Source: Agrobacterium arsenijevicii (lineage in GTDB: Bacteria; Pseudomonadota; Alphaproteobacteria; Rhizobiales; Rhizobiaceae). Taken from it: a stretch of DNA of 54,426 nucleotides. The DNA lies in contig JWIT01000023.1 in NCBI GenBank assembly GCA_000949895.1, forward strand, positions 1 through 54,426, given 5' to 3'. Position numbers and translations under genes: made by a program. The notes under the pieces were generated by a model. That model was not told where the DNA came from, searched no databases, and saw nothing but the letters and a program-made list of their open reading frames with translations. Positions 22,556 through 31,838 of this stretch are shown piece after piece. The first letter of the stretch is position 1, and each line of letters begins with the position of its first letter.

Positions 22556-24796
22556 ATGTCCATCTCGCGCACGCATTCCGCGCTGCTTTTGTGCACTGCC
22601 ATGTCTCTTCTGCCCTTTGCCGGGCCTGCGCAATCGCAGGACGCGGCTTCGCAGACGAACGGCACCACCACGCTCGAGAAGATCGTGGTCAAGGGCAAGC
22701 GCGTCAAAAGCGCGAACGCTGTCGCCGACACGCCGCTTGCAAGCCAGACGACGGCGGAAGACATCCGGAAGAAAGACATCGGCAGCATCAAGGACCTCGG
22801 AAATTCCACCGAGCCGGGCGTCGATTATGTGGATGCCAAGCCCGGCAAGCCCGGCGGTCTGTTCATTCGCGGTCTGGGTGGCGCCCGTGTCGTGACCTTG
22901 ATCGACAATATTCCCGTTCCCTTCTTCGAGAACTTTGCCCGCCAGGGACAGGCCACCACCACCTTGAGCAATACGAATTCGAGCTTCGATTTTTCGTCAC
23001 TTTCCACGGTTGACGTGGTTCGCGGCGCAGATTCCAGCCGCATCGGTTCCGGCGCCCTTGGCGGTGCACTCGTTCTGCGAACACTCGAGCCGGAAGACCT
23101 GATCGGCGAAGGCAGGGACTGGGGCGGCGTTGCCAAAACCACCTATGACAGCGAGGACAGAAGCGTTGGCGGATCGCTCGCCGTTGCCAAGAAGATCGAA
23201 AACACCTCGGTTCTCTTCCAGGGGTCCTACAAGCGCGGCAACGAGACGGACAACAAGGGCTTCGCCGATGTCTACGGTATCAGCCGTACCAAACCCAATC
23301 CCGCCGACACCTATGAAAGCAACCTGATGTTCAAGATCCGGCAGGATCTGGAAGGCGGACATCGCATCGGCCTGACGGCCGAACGTTATTCCTTGCGAGA
23401 TCGCGGCGATATGAGGACCCTGCAAGGTGTCAGTGTAACGGGAACCGGATCGACATACCGGATCGGCGATTACAGGGGCTACGAGGATACGGAGCGTGAC
23501 CGCGTCTCGCTTGACTACGAATATGAAGCGCCTTCGACCGACAGCCTGATCGATGCCGCCAATCTGTCGCTTTACTGGACGCGCCTTTCCAAGGAATCCG
23601 GCGCCGGCGACCGGCTGACAAACAATTCGCTCTATATTCGCGAAGACAGCATGCGCAACAGCGCTTTCGGTATCGTCGGCGGCCTTGAATCCGGCTTCGA
23701 ACTGGGCGGCGTGCAGCATACAGTACGCTTCGGCGGTAACGCCATGACCACCGATTTCAGCCAGGAGCTTTACGCCAACACGGGCGGAGTGACCTCCTCG
23801 TCGCAGTCGGACATGCCTGACGTGAGCGGCAAGAGCCTCGGTCTTTATCTCGATGACGAAATCGCGTTTGGAAACGGTTTCCGTCTGACCCCCGGCCTGC
23901 GCTTCGATTCCTACGATTACGACCCTGATGGTTCGGTTGCCAGCAACGGCGGCTACAGAACCTTCGGCCTGCCGAGCGGCAATAGCGGCTCGCGCTTCTC
24001 GCCGAAACTGCTCGCCACCTACGACGTGACGCCGGAACTGCAGCTTTTCGCGCAATGGTCCATGGCTTACCGCGCCCCGACGATCAACGAGCTGTACCTG
24101 AACTTCTCGAATATCAGCTCGGGTTATGCCGTGGTCGGCAACTCCACCCTCAATCCCGAAACCAGCAATGGTTTCGAAATCGGCGCCAATTACGCGTCAG
24201 GCGACCTGACGGGAAGCCTGACGCTGTTCCACAACAAGTATAAGAACTTCATCGAGCAATATACGACGACGTCCAACCTCTTTTCCTTTAGAGGTTCTGC
24301 TGGAAACCTTTTCACCTATCGCAACCGTAACAATGTTGAAATCTCCGGCGTTGAAGCCAAGGTTCGCAAGGAACTCGCAAACGGCTTCTTCGCCCATGCG
24401 TCGCTCGCTTACGCCTATGGCAAGGACACCGACACCAACCAATTCATCCGCACGGTTGCACCGTTCAAGTCTGTCCTCGGCGTCGGTTACGCCCAGGAGA
24501 CATGGGGCACGGAATTTACCGGCATTTTCTCCTCGCATATGCGTGACGACAACGTGCCCACCACCTACGACGCACCCGGCTATGGCATCTTCAACCTGAC
24601 CGGCTGGTGGGAACCGGAACAGACCAAGGGCCTGCGCATTCAGGCCGGCGTCTATAACCTGTTCGACAAGCAATACTGGAACGCCGTCGGTGTTCGCGAC
24701 GTCAATCCCAACGCCGTCAGCACCGTCAACCAGCCTGTCGACTTTTACACGGAAGCAGGCCGCACCTTCAAAATCTCTCTGACCCAAAAATTCTAA
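22556..24796 (+). CDS. TonB-dependent receptor, hemoglobin/transferrin/lactoferrin type
   Basis: A 746-residue outer-membrane receptor importing iron, probably as heme, with energy from TonB. Signal peptide MSISRTHSALLLCTAMSLLPFAGPAQS is followed by LEKIVVKGKRV (TonB box region). The plug domain spans roughly residues 60-170 (GVDYVDAKPGKPGGLFIRGLGGARVVTLIDNIPVPFFE), followed by a 22-strand-type barrel ending in Phe (TFKISLTQKF). The heme-receptor boxes appear as MAYRAPTINELYLNF and NSTLNPETSNGFE, but no His lies between them. RirA-type boxes precede it. No hmu transport genes are adjacent. A strong terminator follows, so it is monocistronic. Confidence 0.92.
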   Translation: MSISRTHSALLLCTAMSLLPFAGPAQSQDAASQTNGTTTLEKIVVKGKRVKSANAVADTPLASQTTAEDIRKKDIGSIKDLGNSTEPGVDYVDAKPGKPGGLFIRGLGGARVVTLIDNIPVPFFENFARQGQATTTLSNTNSSFDFSSLSTVDVVRGADSSRIGSGALGGALVLRTLEPEDLIGEGRDWGGVAKTTYDSEDRSVGGSLAVAKKIENTSVLFQGSYKRGNETDNKGFADVYGISRTKPNPADTYESNLMFKIRQDLEGGHRIGLTAERYSLRDRGDMRTLQGVSVTGTGSTYRIGDYRGYEDTERDRVSLDYEYEAPSTDSLIDAANLSLYWTRLSKESGAGDRLTNNSLYIREDSMRNSAFGIVGGLESGFELGGVQHTVRFGGNAMTTDFSQELYANTGGVTSSSQSDMPDVSGKSLGLYLDDEIAFGNGFRLTPGLRFDSYDYDPDGSVASNGGYRTFGLPSGNSGSRFSPKLLATYDVTPELQLFAQWSMAYRAPTINELYLNFSNISSGYAVVGNSTLNPETSNGFEIGANYASGDLTGSLTLFHNKYKNFIEQYTTTSNLFSFRGSAGNLFTYRNRNNVEISGVEAKVRKELANGFFAHASLAYAYGKDTDTNQFIRTVAPFKSVLGVGYAQETWGTEFTGIFSSHMRDDNVPTTYDAPGYGIFNLTGWWEPEQTKGLRIQAGVYNLFDKQYWNAVGVRDVNPNAVSTVNQPVDFYTEAGRTFKISLTQKF

Positions 24797-24823
24797 GACC
24801 GGTCGGACCATCATCTCCAGTCG

Positions 24824-24849
24824 GGGCGGCCTTCGGGCCGCCCTTTTTT
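24824..24849 (+). terminator. Terminator of the TonB-dependent receptor gene
   Basis: GGGCGGCC-TTCG-GGCCGCCC followed by six T residues: a textbook Rho-independent terminator, 27 bases after the stop codon. Confidence 0.93.
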
Positions 24850-24850
24850 A

Positions 24851-25759
24851 TCAGCGGCAATAGAGATAGCCGCCCTTTCGCTCCAGCACATCAAGATGCA
24901 GGTGATCTTGATGGGTGGCGTCGCTGCCGGGAGAAAGAACCGTGCGGAAGAACAGGCAGGCGGCGGCCGTAATGGTTCGCTGGAAAGCGCCTTCCGGCGT
25001 TCCGTCCTCGGTGCGCGGTTTCATCACCAGCGGCTCGCCCTTGTCGAAGGCGATGGTGGAAATATCCACGGCATTGCCTTTCGCATGTTCGGAAATCTTG
25101 CCGTTTTCGGCACTGTTGCGGTTGCGGCAGATATAGGTCGAGGCATTGGCAATCGCCGTCACCTTTTTCTCTGGCAGGGCAAGGGCCGCCGCCGGTAACA
25201 TCATCTCCTTGGTCCAGCGGGAAAGGGCAAGCGCGGTTTCGCAGCGCATGGTGCCTGACGGCTCAAGCTTGATGCCCGGCAGGACCACGGATAGCTCAAT
25301 CGGCGCCTCGATGCCGCACCCCTGCTCCTCATCGCGGATTGGCGCGAGCTGTTTGAACTCCGCACCGATGTCCTTCAATGCGCCAAGGCAGGCCTGAAGC
25401 GCTGCCGGGTCTTCCGGCTTCACAGGCTCCGGCGGTTTCTCCTCCGGTTTGGCCGTCTCGCCAGCCGGTGCCCCGGTCTCGTCGCTCTTCTGTCCCTTGT
25501 CGTCTTTCTTCTTGTCCTCAGCCCCCTGCCCGTCCGGGTCGGGCTTTGCCTCGGGTTTCCCTTGTTCCTGTTGTTGCGGCTTGGGGGTCGGCTTCGGTGC
25601 CTCCTCGGGCGTTTGCGCGCCTTTATCGTCCGGTTTTTCCGTGTTGACGGGCGCTTGCTGCCCGCCCGGTTTTGGCTGTGGCACCGGCACCTGCGGTGGC
25701 GGTTCGGAGGCGGAAATAAGGACGAGGCTCATCATCAGAAGACACAGGCGATGAAGCAT
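24851..25759 (-). CDS. Extensin-like protein
   Basis: A 302-residue exported protein. The N-terminal signal (MLHRLCLLMMSLVLISAS) leads into about 110 residues of Pro/Lys/Glu/Gln-rich low complexity (PQVPVPQPKPGGQQ and similar). The C-terminal 180 residues are the extensin-like domain: CGIEAPIELSVVLPGIKLEPSGTMRCETALALSRW, ISEHAKGNAVDISTIAF, FFRTVLSPGSDATHQDHLHLD. The H-x-x-G-N-A-x-D and H-x-D-H-x-H blocks resemble the zinc site of D-Ala-D-Ala (LAS-type) peptidases, so a cell-wall peptidase role is likely. ATG at 25759 is preferred to the upstream Met because it starts the signal peptide. Confidence 0.87.
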   Translation of the reverse strand: MLHRLCLLMMSLVLISASEPPPQVPVPQPKPGGQQAPVNTEKPDDKGAQTPEEAPKPTPKPQQQEQGKPEAKPDPDGQGAEDKKKDDKGQKSDETGAPAGETAKPEEKPPEPVKPEDPAALQACLGALKDIGAEFKQLAPIRDEEQGCGIEAPIELSVVLPGIKLEPSGTMRCETALALSRWTKEMMLPAAALALPEKKVTAIANASTYICRNRNSAENGKISEHAKGNAVDISTIAFDKGEPLVMKPRTEDGTPEGAFQRTITAAACLFFRTVLSPGSDATHQDHLHLDVLERKGGYLYCR

Positions 25760-25840
25760 TTTGCGGGGCACTCCTGACTGTTTCAGCAGGGCAGGAACGC
25801 AACTCGCGCCCGTAAGGTTCATTCCGTCGCCGGAATCCCC

Positions 25841-25869
25841 TTGCCAAGGCGAATTGTGCAGGCTAACAA
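25841..25869 (+). promoter_or_regulatory. Promoter of trpL-trpE(G)
   Basis: TTGCCA (25841-25846), 17 bases, then TAACAA (25864-25869; CTAACA with 16 bases is equivalent). The start site is expected at about 25876-25877, the A of the trpL start codon. Confidence 0.65.
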
Positions 25870-25876
25870 TTTTGCC

Positions 25877-25936
25877 ATGAACATCGTGTCTAAGAACATT
25901 GCTAACTGGTGGTGGGGCAGCTTCACGCGGCCTTGA
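25877..25936 (+). CDS. trpL: Tryptophan leader peptide
   Basis: A 19-residue leader peptide containing three consecutive Trp codons (NIANWWWGSF). Ribosome stalling at these codons when Trp is scarce favours the anti-terminator of trpE(G), as shown for Sinorhizobium trpL. There is no ribosome-binding site, and the ATG lies 7-8 bases after the -10 box, so the mRNA is probably leaderless. In relatives both the released attenuator RNA and the peptide have trans functions; that is established there, not here. Confidence 0.93.
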   Translation: MNIVSKNIANWWWGSFTRP

Positions 25937-25961
25937 CCAGTCATGTCTTCAGACAAAGTCC

Positions 25962-25992
25962 AAGCCGCCCGAATTTTCAGGCGGCTTTTTTG
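25962..25992 (+). terminator. trp attenuator terminator
   Basis: AAGCCGCC, an 11-base loop region, GGCGGCTT and then a run of T (GGCTTTTTTG). It lies between trpL and trpE(G) and is the classic attenuator. The released transcript would be a small RNA of about 115 nucleotides (rnTrpL-type). Confidence 0.92.
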
Positions 25993-26041
25993 TTATTCTG
26001 CCGCCTGTCATCGGGCCTGAACAACGGGAAGTGCGAAAGAA

Positions 26042-28231
26042 ATGGTAACGATCATTCAGGATGACGGAGCGGAAACCTACGAGACGAAAGGCGGCATCAA
26101 CGTCAGCCGAAAGCGTCGCGCCGCCGATTATGCCAGCGCAATCGACAACTACATCGAAAAGCTCGATGCACATCGCGGCGCGGTTTTCTCGTCCAACTAC
26201 GAATATCCGGGCCGTTACACCCGCTGGGATACGGCCATCATCGACCCGCCGCTCGGCATTTCCTGTTTCGGCCGCAAGATGTGGATCGAAGCCTATAACG
26301 GCCGCGGCGAAGTCCTGCTCGACTTCATCACCGAAAAGCTGAAGGCGACGCCCGATCTTACGCTCGGCGCATCCTCCGTCCGCCGTCTCGATCTCACCGT
26401 CAACGAACCGGACCGCGTCTTCACCGAAGAAGAACGCTCGAAGATCCCGACCGTCTTCACGGCACTGCGCGCCGTCGTCGACCTGTTCTATTCGAATGCG
26501 GATTCGGCCATCGGCCTGTTCGGCGCTTTCGGTTACGATCTCGCCTTCCAGTTCGACGCGATCAAGCTGTCGCTGGCGCGGCCGGAAGACCAGCGCGACA
26601 TGGTGCTGTACCTGCCCGACGAAATCCTCGTCGTCGACCACTATTCCGCCAAGGCGTGGATCGACCGCTACGATTTCGAAAAGGGCGGCGTGACGACGGA
26701 TGGCAAATCCTCCGACATTACGCCCGATCCCTTCAAGACCACCGATACGATCCCGCCCAAGGGCGATCACCGTCCCGGCGAATATTCCGAACTGGTGGTG
26801 AAGGCCAAGGAAAGCTTCCGGCGTGGCGATCTGTTCGAGGTCGTTCCCGGCCAGAAATTCATGGAACGCTGCGAAAGCAATCCGTCGGCGATTTCCCGCC
26901 GTCTGAAGGCGATCAACCCGTCGCCCTATTCCTTCTTCATCAATCTTGGCCATCAGGAATATCTGGTCGGCGCTTCGCCGGAAATGTTCGTGCGCGTCTC
27001 CGGCCGCCGCATCGAGACCTGCCCGATATCAGGCACCATCAAGCGCGGCGACGACCCGATTGCCGATAGCGAGCAGATCCTGAAACTGCTCAACTCGAAA
27101 AAGGACGAATCCGAGCTGACCATGTGCTCGGATGTGGACCGTAACGACAAGAGCCGCGTCTGCGAACCGGGTTCGGTGAAGGTCATCGGCCGCCGCCAGA
27201 TCGAGATGTATTCGCGCCTCATCCACACGGTCGACCACATCGAGGGTCGCCTTCGCGACGATATGGACGCCTTTGACGGCTTCCTCAGCCACGCATGGGC
27301 CGTCACCGTCACCGGTGCGCCAAAACTGTGGGCCATGCGCTTCATCGAAGGCCATGAAAAGAGCCCGCGCGCCTGGTATGGCGGCGCAATCGGCATGGTC
27401 GGCTTTAACGGCGACATGAATACCGGGCTTACGCTGCGCACCATCCGCATCAAGGATGGCATTGCCGAGGTTCGCGCCGGTGCGACGCTGCTCAACGATT
27501 CCAACCCGCAGGAAGAAGAAGCCGAAACCGAACTGAAGGCATCCGCGATGATATCAGCCATTCGCGATGCAAAGGGCACCAACTCGGCTGCCACCAAGCG
27601 CGATGCCGCCAAGGTGGGCAACGGCGTCAAGATCCTGCTCGTCGATCACGAGGATAGTTTCGTGCACACGCTGGCGAATTATTTCCGCCAGACGGGTGCC
27701 ACGGTTTCCACCGTCAGATCGCCGGTCGCAGCTGATGTGTTCGATCGCTTCCAGCCCGATCTCGTCGTGCTTTCGCCGGGACCCGGCAGCCCGTCGGATT
27801 TCGACTGCAAGGCGACGATCAAGGCCGCCCGCGCCCGCGAACTGCCGATCTTCGGCGTCTGCCTCGGTCTTCAGGCACTGGCGGAAGCCTATGGCGGCGA
27901 ACTTCGCCAGCTTGCGGTGCCGATGCACGGCAAGCCCTCACGCATCCGCGTGCTGGAGCCTGGTCTGGTCTTCTCCGGTCTCGGCAAGGAAGTGACCGTC
28001 GGTCGTTACCACTCGATCTTCGCCGACCCTTCCACTCTTCCCCGTGATTTCATCATCACGGCGGAAAGCGAGGACGGCACGATCATGGGCATCGAACACG
28101 CAAAAGAGCCGGTTGCCGCCGTTCAGTTCCACCCGGAATCGATCATGACACTCGGCCAGGACGCCGGGATGCGCATGATCGAGAACGTCGTGGTGCATCT
28201 GACCCGCAAGGCGAAAACCAAGGCGGCGTAA
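26042..28231 (+). CDS. trpE: Anthranilate synthase, fused TrpE-TrpG
   Basis: A 729-residue single-chain anthranilate synthase, converting chorismate and glutamine to anthranilate, the first step of tryptophan synthesis. The chorismate-binding TrpE part covers about residues 1-510 (FEVVPGQKF, GASPEMFVRVSGRRIETCPISGT, ELTMCSDVDRNDKSRVC, YGGAIGMVGFNGDMNTGL). A short linker leads to the glutamine amidotransferase TrpG part from about residue 530 (ILLVDHEDSFVHTLANYF). Its catalytic Cys is in IFGVCLGLQAL near residue 606 and the His-Glu pair in AVQFHPESIMT near 697. The fusion is typical of Rhizobiales. Expression is attenuated through trpL. Confidence 0.97.
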   Translation: MVTIIQDDGAETYETKGGINVSRKRRAADYASAIDNYIEKLDAHRGAVFSSNYEYPGRYTRWDTAIIDPPLGISCFGRKMWIEAYNGRGEVLLDFITEKLKATPDLTLGASSVRRLDLTVNEPDRVFTEEERSKIPTVFTALRAVVDLFYSNADSAIGLFGAFGYDLAFQFDAIKLSLARPEDQRDMVLYLPDEILVVDHYSAKAWIDRYDFEKGGVTTDGKSSDITPDPFKTTDTIPPKGDHRPGEYSELVVKAKESFRRGDLFEVVPGQKFMERCESNPSAISRRLKAINPSPYSFFINLGHQEYLVGASPEMFVRVSGRRIETCPISGTIKRGDDPIADSEQILKLLNSKKDESELTMCSDVDRNDKSRVCEPGSVKVIGRRQIEMYSRLIHTVDHIEGRLRDDMDAFDGFLSHAWAVTVTGAPKLWAMRFIEGHEKSPRAWYGGAIGMVGFNGDMNTGLTLRTIRIKDGIAEVRAGATLLNDSNPQEEEAETELKASAMISAIRDAKGTNSAATKRDAAKVGNGVKILLVDHEDSFVHTLANYFRQTGATVSTVRSPVAADVFDRFQPDLVVLSPGPGSPSDFDCKATIKAARARELPIFGVCLGLQALAEAYGGELRQLAVPMHGKPSRIRVLEPGLVFSGLGKEVTVGRYHSIFADPSTLPRDFIITAESEDGTIMGIEHAKEPVAAVQFHPESIMTLGQDAGMRMIENVVVHLTRKAKTKAA

Positions 28232-28301
28232 ATAGTTTTACACTGGCGGCGTCACTTCGGCGCCGCCGGGCAAGCCTCAAACCGCGCGACGTCGAGATCG
28301 A

Positions 28302-29249
28302 CTAACTGCGCGGCAGCGAGGCCGAAATGCAAAGCGCGAATTTCTTCAGAAGCTGCGTGTCGAAGTGACCTTCCCGGCGCAACATCCACGTCAGCGCGTC
28401 GTTTGCCGTCCAAGGCTTCTTGTAGGGCCGCACCGAGGTTACGGCATCATAGACATCGCAGATCGCCGCAATGCGCGCGTAGAGGCTGATCTCGTTGCCG
28501 GCAAGGCCGCTGGGGTAACCGCCACCATCCATCCGCTCGTGATGATTGAAGCAGACATCAAGAACCATGGCCGGCATCTGCTCGTTGCGCGACAAAATAT
28601 CTCGACCGAATGTCGGGTGAAGATTGATGATTTCCCGCTCGCTGGCGTTCAGCCCTTCCGCCTTGTTGAGGATCGACGAGGGAATTTCCACCTTGCCGAT
28701 ATCGTGCAGCAGCCCGCTGATGCCAAGCAGATTGACCGTTTCCCTGTCCAGCCCGAGATGATTGCCAAAATGGATCATCAACCCGCTGACGGACACCGAA
28801 TGCACGAAGGTCGTCTCATCCTTCGACTTCAACCGGGTGACGCCGATGAAAATCGCCGGGTTCAGCTGGATGGCATCGGAAATCTTGCCGGCCGCCGTCG
28901 CCATGCCCTTCAGCGATACGCAGCCGCCGGCTTCGGCAACAGCAAAGGTCTCGGCAATCGCGTCGGCAGCCGAGCGCACGGCGTGAGTGACGGCGGCAAT
29001 GCTGTCGGGACCATTGTCCGAGTGCGGCGCGACGGTTCCGGTGGAACCCGGCTTACCCTCGATATCGTTTCCCTTGGCCGTGTTGATGATGATGCTTTCA
29101 GCGCCGCTCAATTTCAATTGACGCATCAACTCTTCATGCCGCAGAAGAAACCGATGTCGCTGCAAAAATTTACTGTTCGAAAGCGCTCCCTCGACCGCTT
29201 CGATAAACATGCCAACAGTTAATTGCCGGGTGGAAATTCGTTTGAGCAT
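28302..29249 (-). CDS. HD-GYP domain c-di-GMP phosphodiesterase
   Basis: A 315-residue protein with an N-terminal DUF3391-like segment (MLKRISTRQLTVGMFIEAVEG, residues 1-60) and a C-terminal HD-GYP domain (about 145-315). The catalytic set is complete: HSVSVSG, LLHDIGKVEIP (HD), HPTFGRDIL, HHERMDGGGYPSG (H-H-E-x-x-D-G-x-G-Y-P), and DVYDAVTS. It should hydrolyse cyclic di-GMP and so favour motility over biofilm, by family. There is no signal-receiver or membrane segment, so the activity may be constitutive or protein-controlled. It is convergent with trpE(G). Confidence 0.92.
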   Translation of the reverse strand: MLKRISTRQLTVGMFIEAVEGALSNSKFLQRHRFLLRHEELMRQLKLSGAESIIINTAKGNDIEGKPGSTGTVAPHSDNGPDSIAAVTHAVRSAADAIAETFAVAEAGGCVSLKGMATAAGKISDAIQLNPAIFIGVTRLKSKDETTFVHSVSVSGLMIHFGNHLGLDRETVNLLGISGLLHDIGKVEIPSSILNKAEGLNASEREIINLHPTFGRDILSRNEQMPAMVLDVCFNHHERMDGGGYPSGLAGNEISLYARIAAICDVYDAVTSVRPYKKPWTANDALTWMLRREGHFDTQLLKKFALCISASLPRS

Positions 29250-29525
29250 CAGACGCTTTTATTTTCCTTCCCGGGAATGCTAACCTCAACCGTCATTGGT
29301 GAAACGCCGGTATAAAACCAGCATGCCTGAACGGATAAAGTTACGCCTCCCGAAACTGTTTAAATATGCAACATAGTAGATAAGATAACACGAATATGAA
29401 AATTTTTTACTCTGGATATATTTAAAACGCAAAGAATTAGTCCGAATAAAACAAGAAACAACCCTAGAATGTAAATACTGAAAATTCTCGCACACGACGT
29501 AAACCAGGAGCCGAAGAAAAGCCGC

Positions 29526-31220
29526 ATGAATTCGAAACTTGAAACGCGCATCGATCAGGGTACGGGCCGAGAGCCTGCAGATATGGTCCTCAAGGGCGGA
29601 CGATTCTTCGACCTCGTGACTGGAGAACTTGTTGCCTCTGATATCGCCATCTGCGGCGATACCATCGTTGGAACCGGCGAAAGCTACAAAGGCCGCCGGG
29701 AAATCAATATTTCCGGAAAGATCGTCGTTCCAGGTTTCATCGATACCCATCTCCATATCGAATCGTCGCTGGTCACGCCGCACGAATTCGACCGCTGCGT
29801 TCTGCCCTATGGCGTTACCACCGCCATCTGCGACCCGCATGAGATCGCCAATGTTCTCGGCGTGGAGGGACTTCAGTTCTTCCTCGACAGTTCCATGGAA
29901 ACCATCATGGACATCCGCGTGCAGCTCTCCTCCTGTGTGCCCGCAACCCATCTGGAAACCTCCGGCGCCGATCTGCCGATCGAAAAGCTGCTGCCGTTCC
30001 GCGATCATCCGAAGGTTATCGGGCTTGCCGAATTCATGAATTTTCCGGGCGTCATCCACAAGGACCCGGTTTGCATGGCAAAGCTCGAAGCCTTTCAGGG
30101 CCAGCACATCGACGGGCACGCCCCGCTTCTCTCCGGAACTGCGCTGAACGGTTATCTCTCAGCCGGCATCCGCACCGAACATGAATGCACGACTGCCGCC
30201 GAGGCGCTGGAGAAGATCCGCAAGGGCATGCATATTCTGGTGCGCGAAGGCTCGGTTTCAAAAGACCTGCACGCCCTGATGCCAATCATCACCGAGCGTC
30301 TGTCGCCCTATCTGGCACTCTGCACGGATGACCGCAACCCGCTCGACATTGCCGAACAGGGCCACCTCGACTACATGATCCGCACGGCCATCGCCAGCGG
30401 CGTGGAACCGCTCGCCATCTACCGCGCCGCCTCGATTTCCGCAGCAAAGGCCTTCGGGCTGCGCGATCGCGGTCTCATCGCGCCCGGCTGGCGCGCGGAC
30501 CTCGTGGTGGTCGACACGTTGCAGAACTGCAAGGCGAGCATGGTGATCTCCGGCGGACGGATCGTCGATGACGCCCTGTTTGCCACCCGCAAGCCGGTCG
30601 CACCCGTCGGCCTCGACAGCGTCAAGGCAAGACCGGTGCTGGCTTCCCATTTCGGCGTGCCGGTTACCGAAGGCGAGACCCCTGTCATGGGCGTGCTCCC
30701 CGGCAAGATCATCACCGAGCACCGCCGTTACAAGCTACCGACGGATGGCAACCAGACGACAGTCGATCTGGAGAACGACATTATCAAGGTCGCCGTCATC
30801 GAACGCCACGGCAAGAATGGCAACCACGCCAACGGCTTCGTGCAGGGCTTCGGGCTGAAAAAGGGCGCCATCGCCTCCACCGTCGGCCATGACAGCCACA
30901 ATATCTGCGTTGTCGGCGTGAACGAGGACGATATGGCACTGGCCGCAAACCGGCTCGGCGAAATCAAAGGCGGTTTCGTGGTGGTGGAAGACGGCAAGGT
31001 GACGGGCGAAATCCCGCTTCCCGTCGCCGGTCTGATGAGCCTCGAACCTTACGAAACGGTGCGCGATACACTTCACACCCTGCGAAAGGCCGCCTATGCG
31101 CTCGGCACGACCTTGGAAGAGCCCTTCCTGCAAGTGGCCTTCCTGCCGCTGCCCGTCATCCCGCACCTGAAGATATCAGACATGGGCATGGTGGATGTGG
31201 ACCGGTTTATGCTGATCTGA
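29526..31220 (+). CDS. ade: Adenine deaminase
   Basis: A 564-residue amidohydrolase of the Ade family, converting adenine to hypoxanthine and ammonia. The metal site starts at VPGFIDTHLHIESSLVTP, continues in AICDPHEIANVLG, the GLAEFMNFPGVI block with the carboxylate, DGHAPLLSG, EHECTT and CTDDRNP with the last catalytic Asp. The C-terminal Ade-specific domain includes HDSHNICVVGVNEDDM. ATG follows AGGAG and lies after a short AT-rich upstream region. Product flow continues to XdhABC, encoded 17 kb downstream in this window. Confidence 0.94.
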   Translation: MNSKLETRIDQGTGREPADMVLKGGRFFDLVTGELVASDIAICGDTIVGTGESYKGRREINISGKIVVPGFIDTHLHIESSLVTPHEFDRCVLPYGVTTAICDPHEIANVLGVEGLQFFLDSSMETIMDIRVQLSSCVPATHLETSGADLPIEKLLPFRDHPKVIGLAEFMNFPGVIHKDPVCMAKLEAFQGQHIDGHAPLLSGTALNGYLSAGIRTEHECTTAAEALEKIRKGMHILVREGSVSKDLHALMPIITERLSPYLALCTDDRNPLDIAEQGHLDYMIRTAIASGVEPLAIYRAASISAAKAFGLRDRGLIAPGWRADLVVVDTLQNCKASMVISGGRIVDDALFATRKPVAPVGLDSVKARPVLASHFGVPVTEGETPVMGVLPGKIITEHRRYKLPTDGNQTTVDLENDIIKVAVIERHGKNGNHANGFVQGFGLKKGAIASTVGHDSHNICVVGVNEDDMALAANRLGEIKGGFVVVEDGKVTGEIPLPVAGLMSLEPYETVRDTLHTLRKAAYALGTTLEEPFLQVAFLPLPVIPHLKISDMGMVDVDRFMLI

Positions 31221-31289
31221 TGATGGAGCTTATCGGCCGGAAACAGCGGAATAGGTTTGATCTACGTTTCTGGGGCAGCGAGAGCAGCC

Positions 31290-31838
31290 TTAGGTTTTCG
31301 TCTCTGCAGGCCAGGTCACGTAATAATATTTGCCCGCGACCCTGCCAAAATAGGCGTTATTTCCTGTTGTCTTGTCGACATAGCTGCCACTTCCGTCCTT
31401 GGAAAGCGCTCCATCCTCGGTGCGCTTGAGTTGGGAGTTCAGGAAATCAGCCCAGTTGGTCTTGGCGATCTCCGTAGCCGTTGTCGACTTGGCATTTTTC
31501 TGGCTCGGATCCCAGGCATTGATCGATTTGCCCTGCGTGGGGTCCGAAACCTGCAAGCGCCCGCGCTCAAGAGCGCTCATCATCGACTGGGAACGCAGAT
31601 ATTGCGCCGGGTCGTCTCCTGCCGTCGAAAGCTTGACCTTCAGATTCCGCATAAAACCTGATGACGCGAGGTAGTCGATTGAAGGTGTTTTTGATGTTTG
31701 AGCCGTTGTGGACGATGCGCGGGCTGACGATTGTCCGGAAGAGAAAACGTCTCTGATGGATGGCAGGGCAGCGGCCTGAGCTTTGGCGCGTGAGGATGCG
31801 GAATTGCTCTGATTCCAATTCTTGAATGATACGGACAT
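31290..31838 (-). CDS. Hypothetical protein, conserved family not recognised
   Basis: A 182-residue protein I cannot assign. The first 50 residues are rich in Ser, Ala and Thr (SNSASSRAKAQAAALPSIRDVF, then SARASSTTAQTSKTPS) without a signal peptide or membrane segment. The rest is more structured: SIDYLASSGFMRNLKVKLSTAGDDPAQYLRSQ, INAWDPSQKNAKSTTATEIAKTNWADFLNSQLKR, and a C-terminal TGNNAYFGRVAGKYYYVTWP. AGGGATT precedes the ATG. The disordered Ser/Thr-rich start and compact end could suit a flagellar or secreted protein, but this is speculation. It sits between ade and an AT-rich gap, with no partner on its strand. Confidence 0.6.
   Translation of the reverse strand: MSVSFKNWNQSNSASSRAKAQAAALPSIRDVFSSGQSSARASSTTAQTSKTPSIDYLASSGFMRNLKVKLSTAGDDPAQYLRSQSMMSALERGRLQVSDPTQGKSINAWDPSQKNAKSTTATEIAKTNWADFLNSQLKRTEDGALSKDGSGSYVDKTTGNNAYFGRVAGKYYYVTWPAETKT

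Noticed and set aside
22997..24055. Minus-strand open frame of 352 codons opposite the TonB-dependent receptor
   Set aside because: Shadow of the receptor gene; no domain or ribosome site.
29286..30119. Minus-strand open frame of 277 codons overlapping ade
   Set aside because: Mostly the mirror of the ade N-terminus, and its tail runs into the AT-rich upstream region without gene-like codon use.
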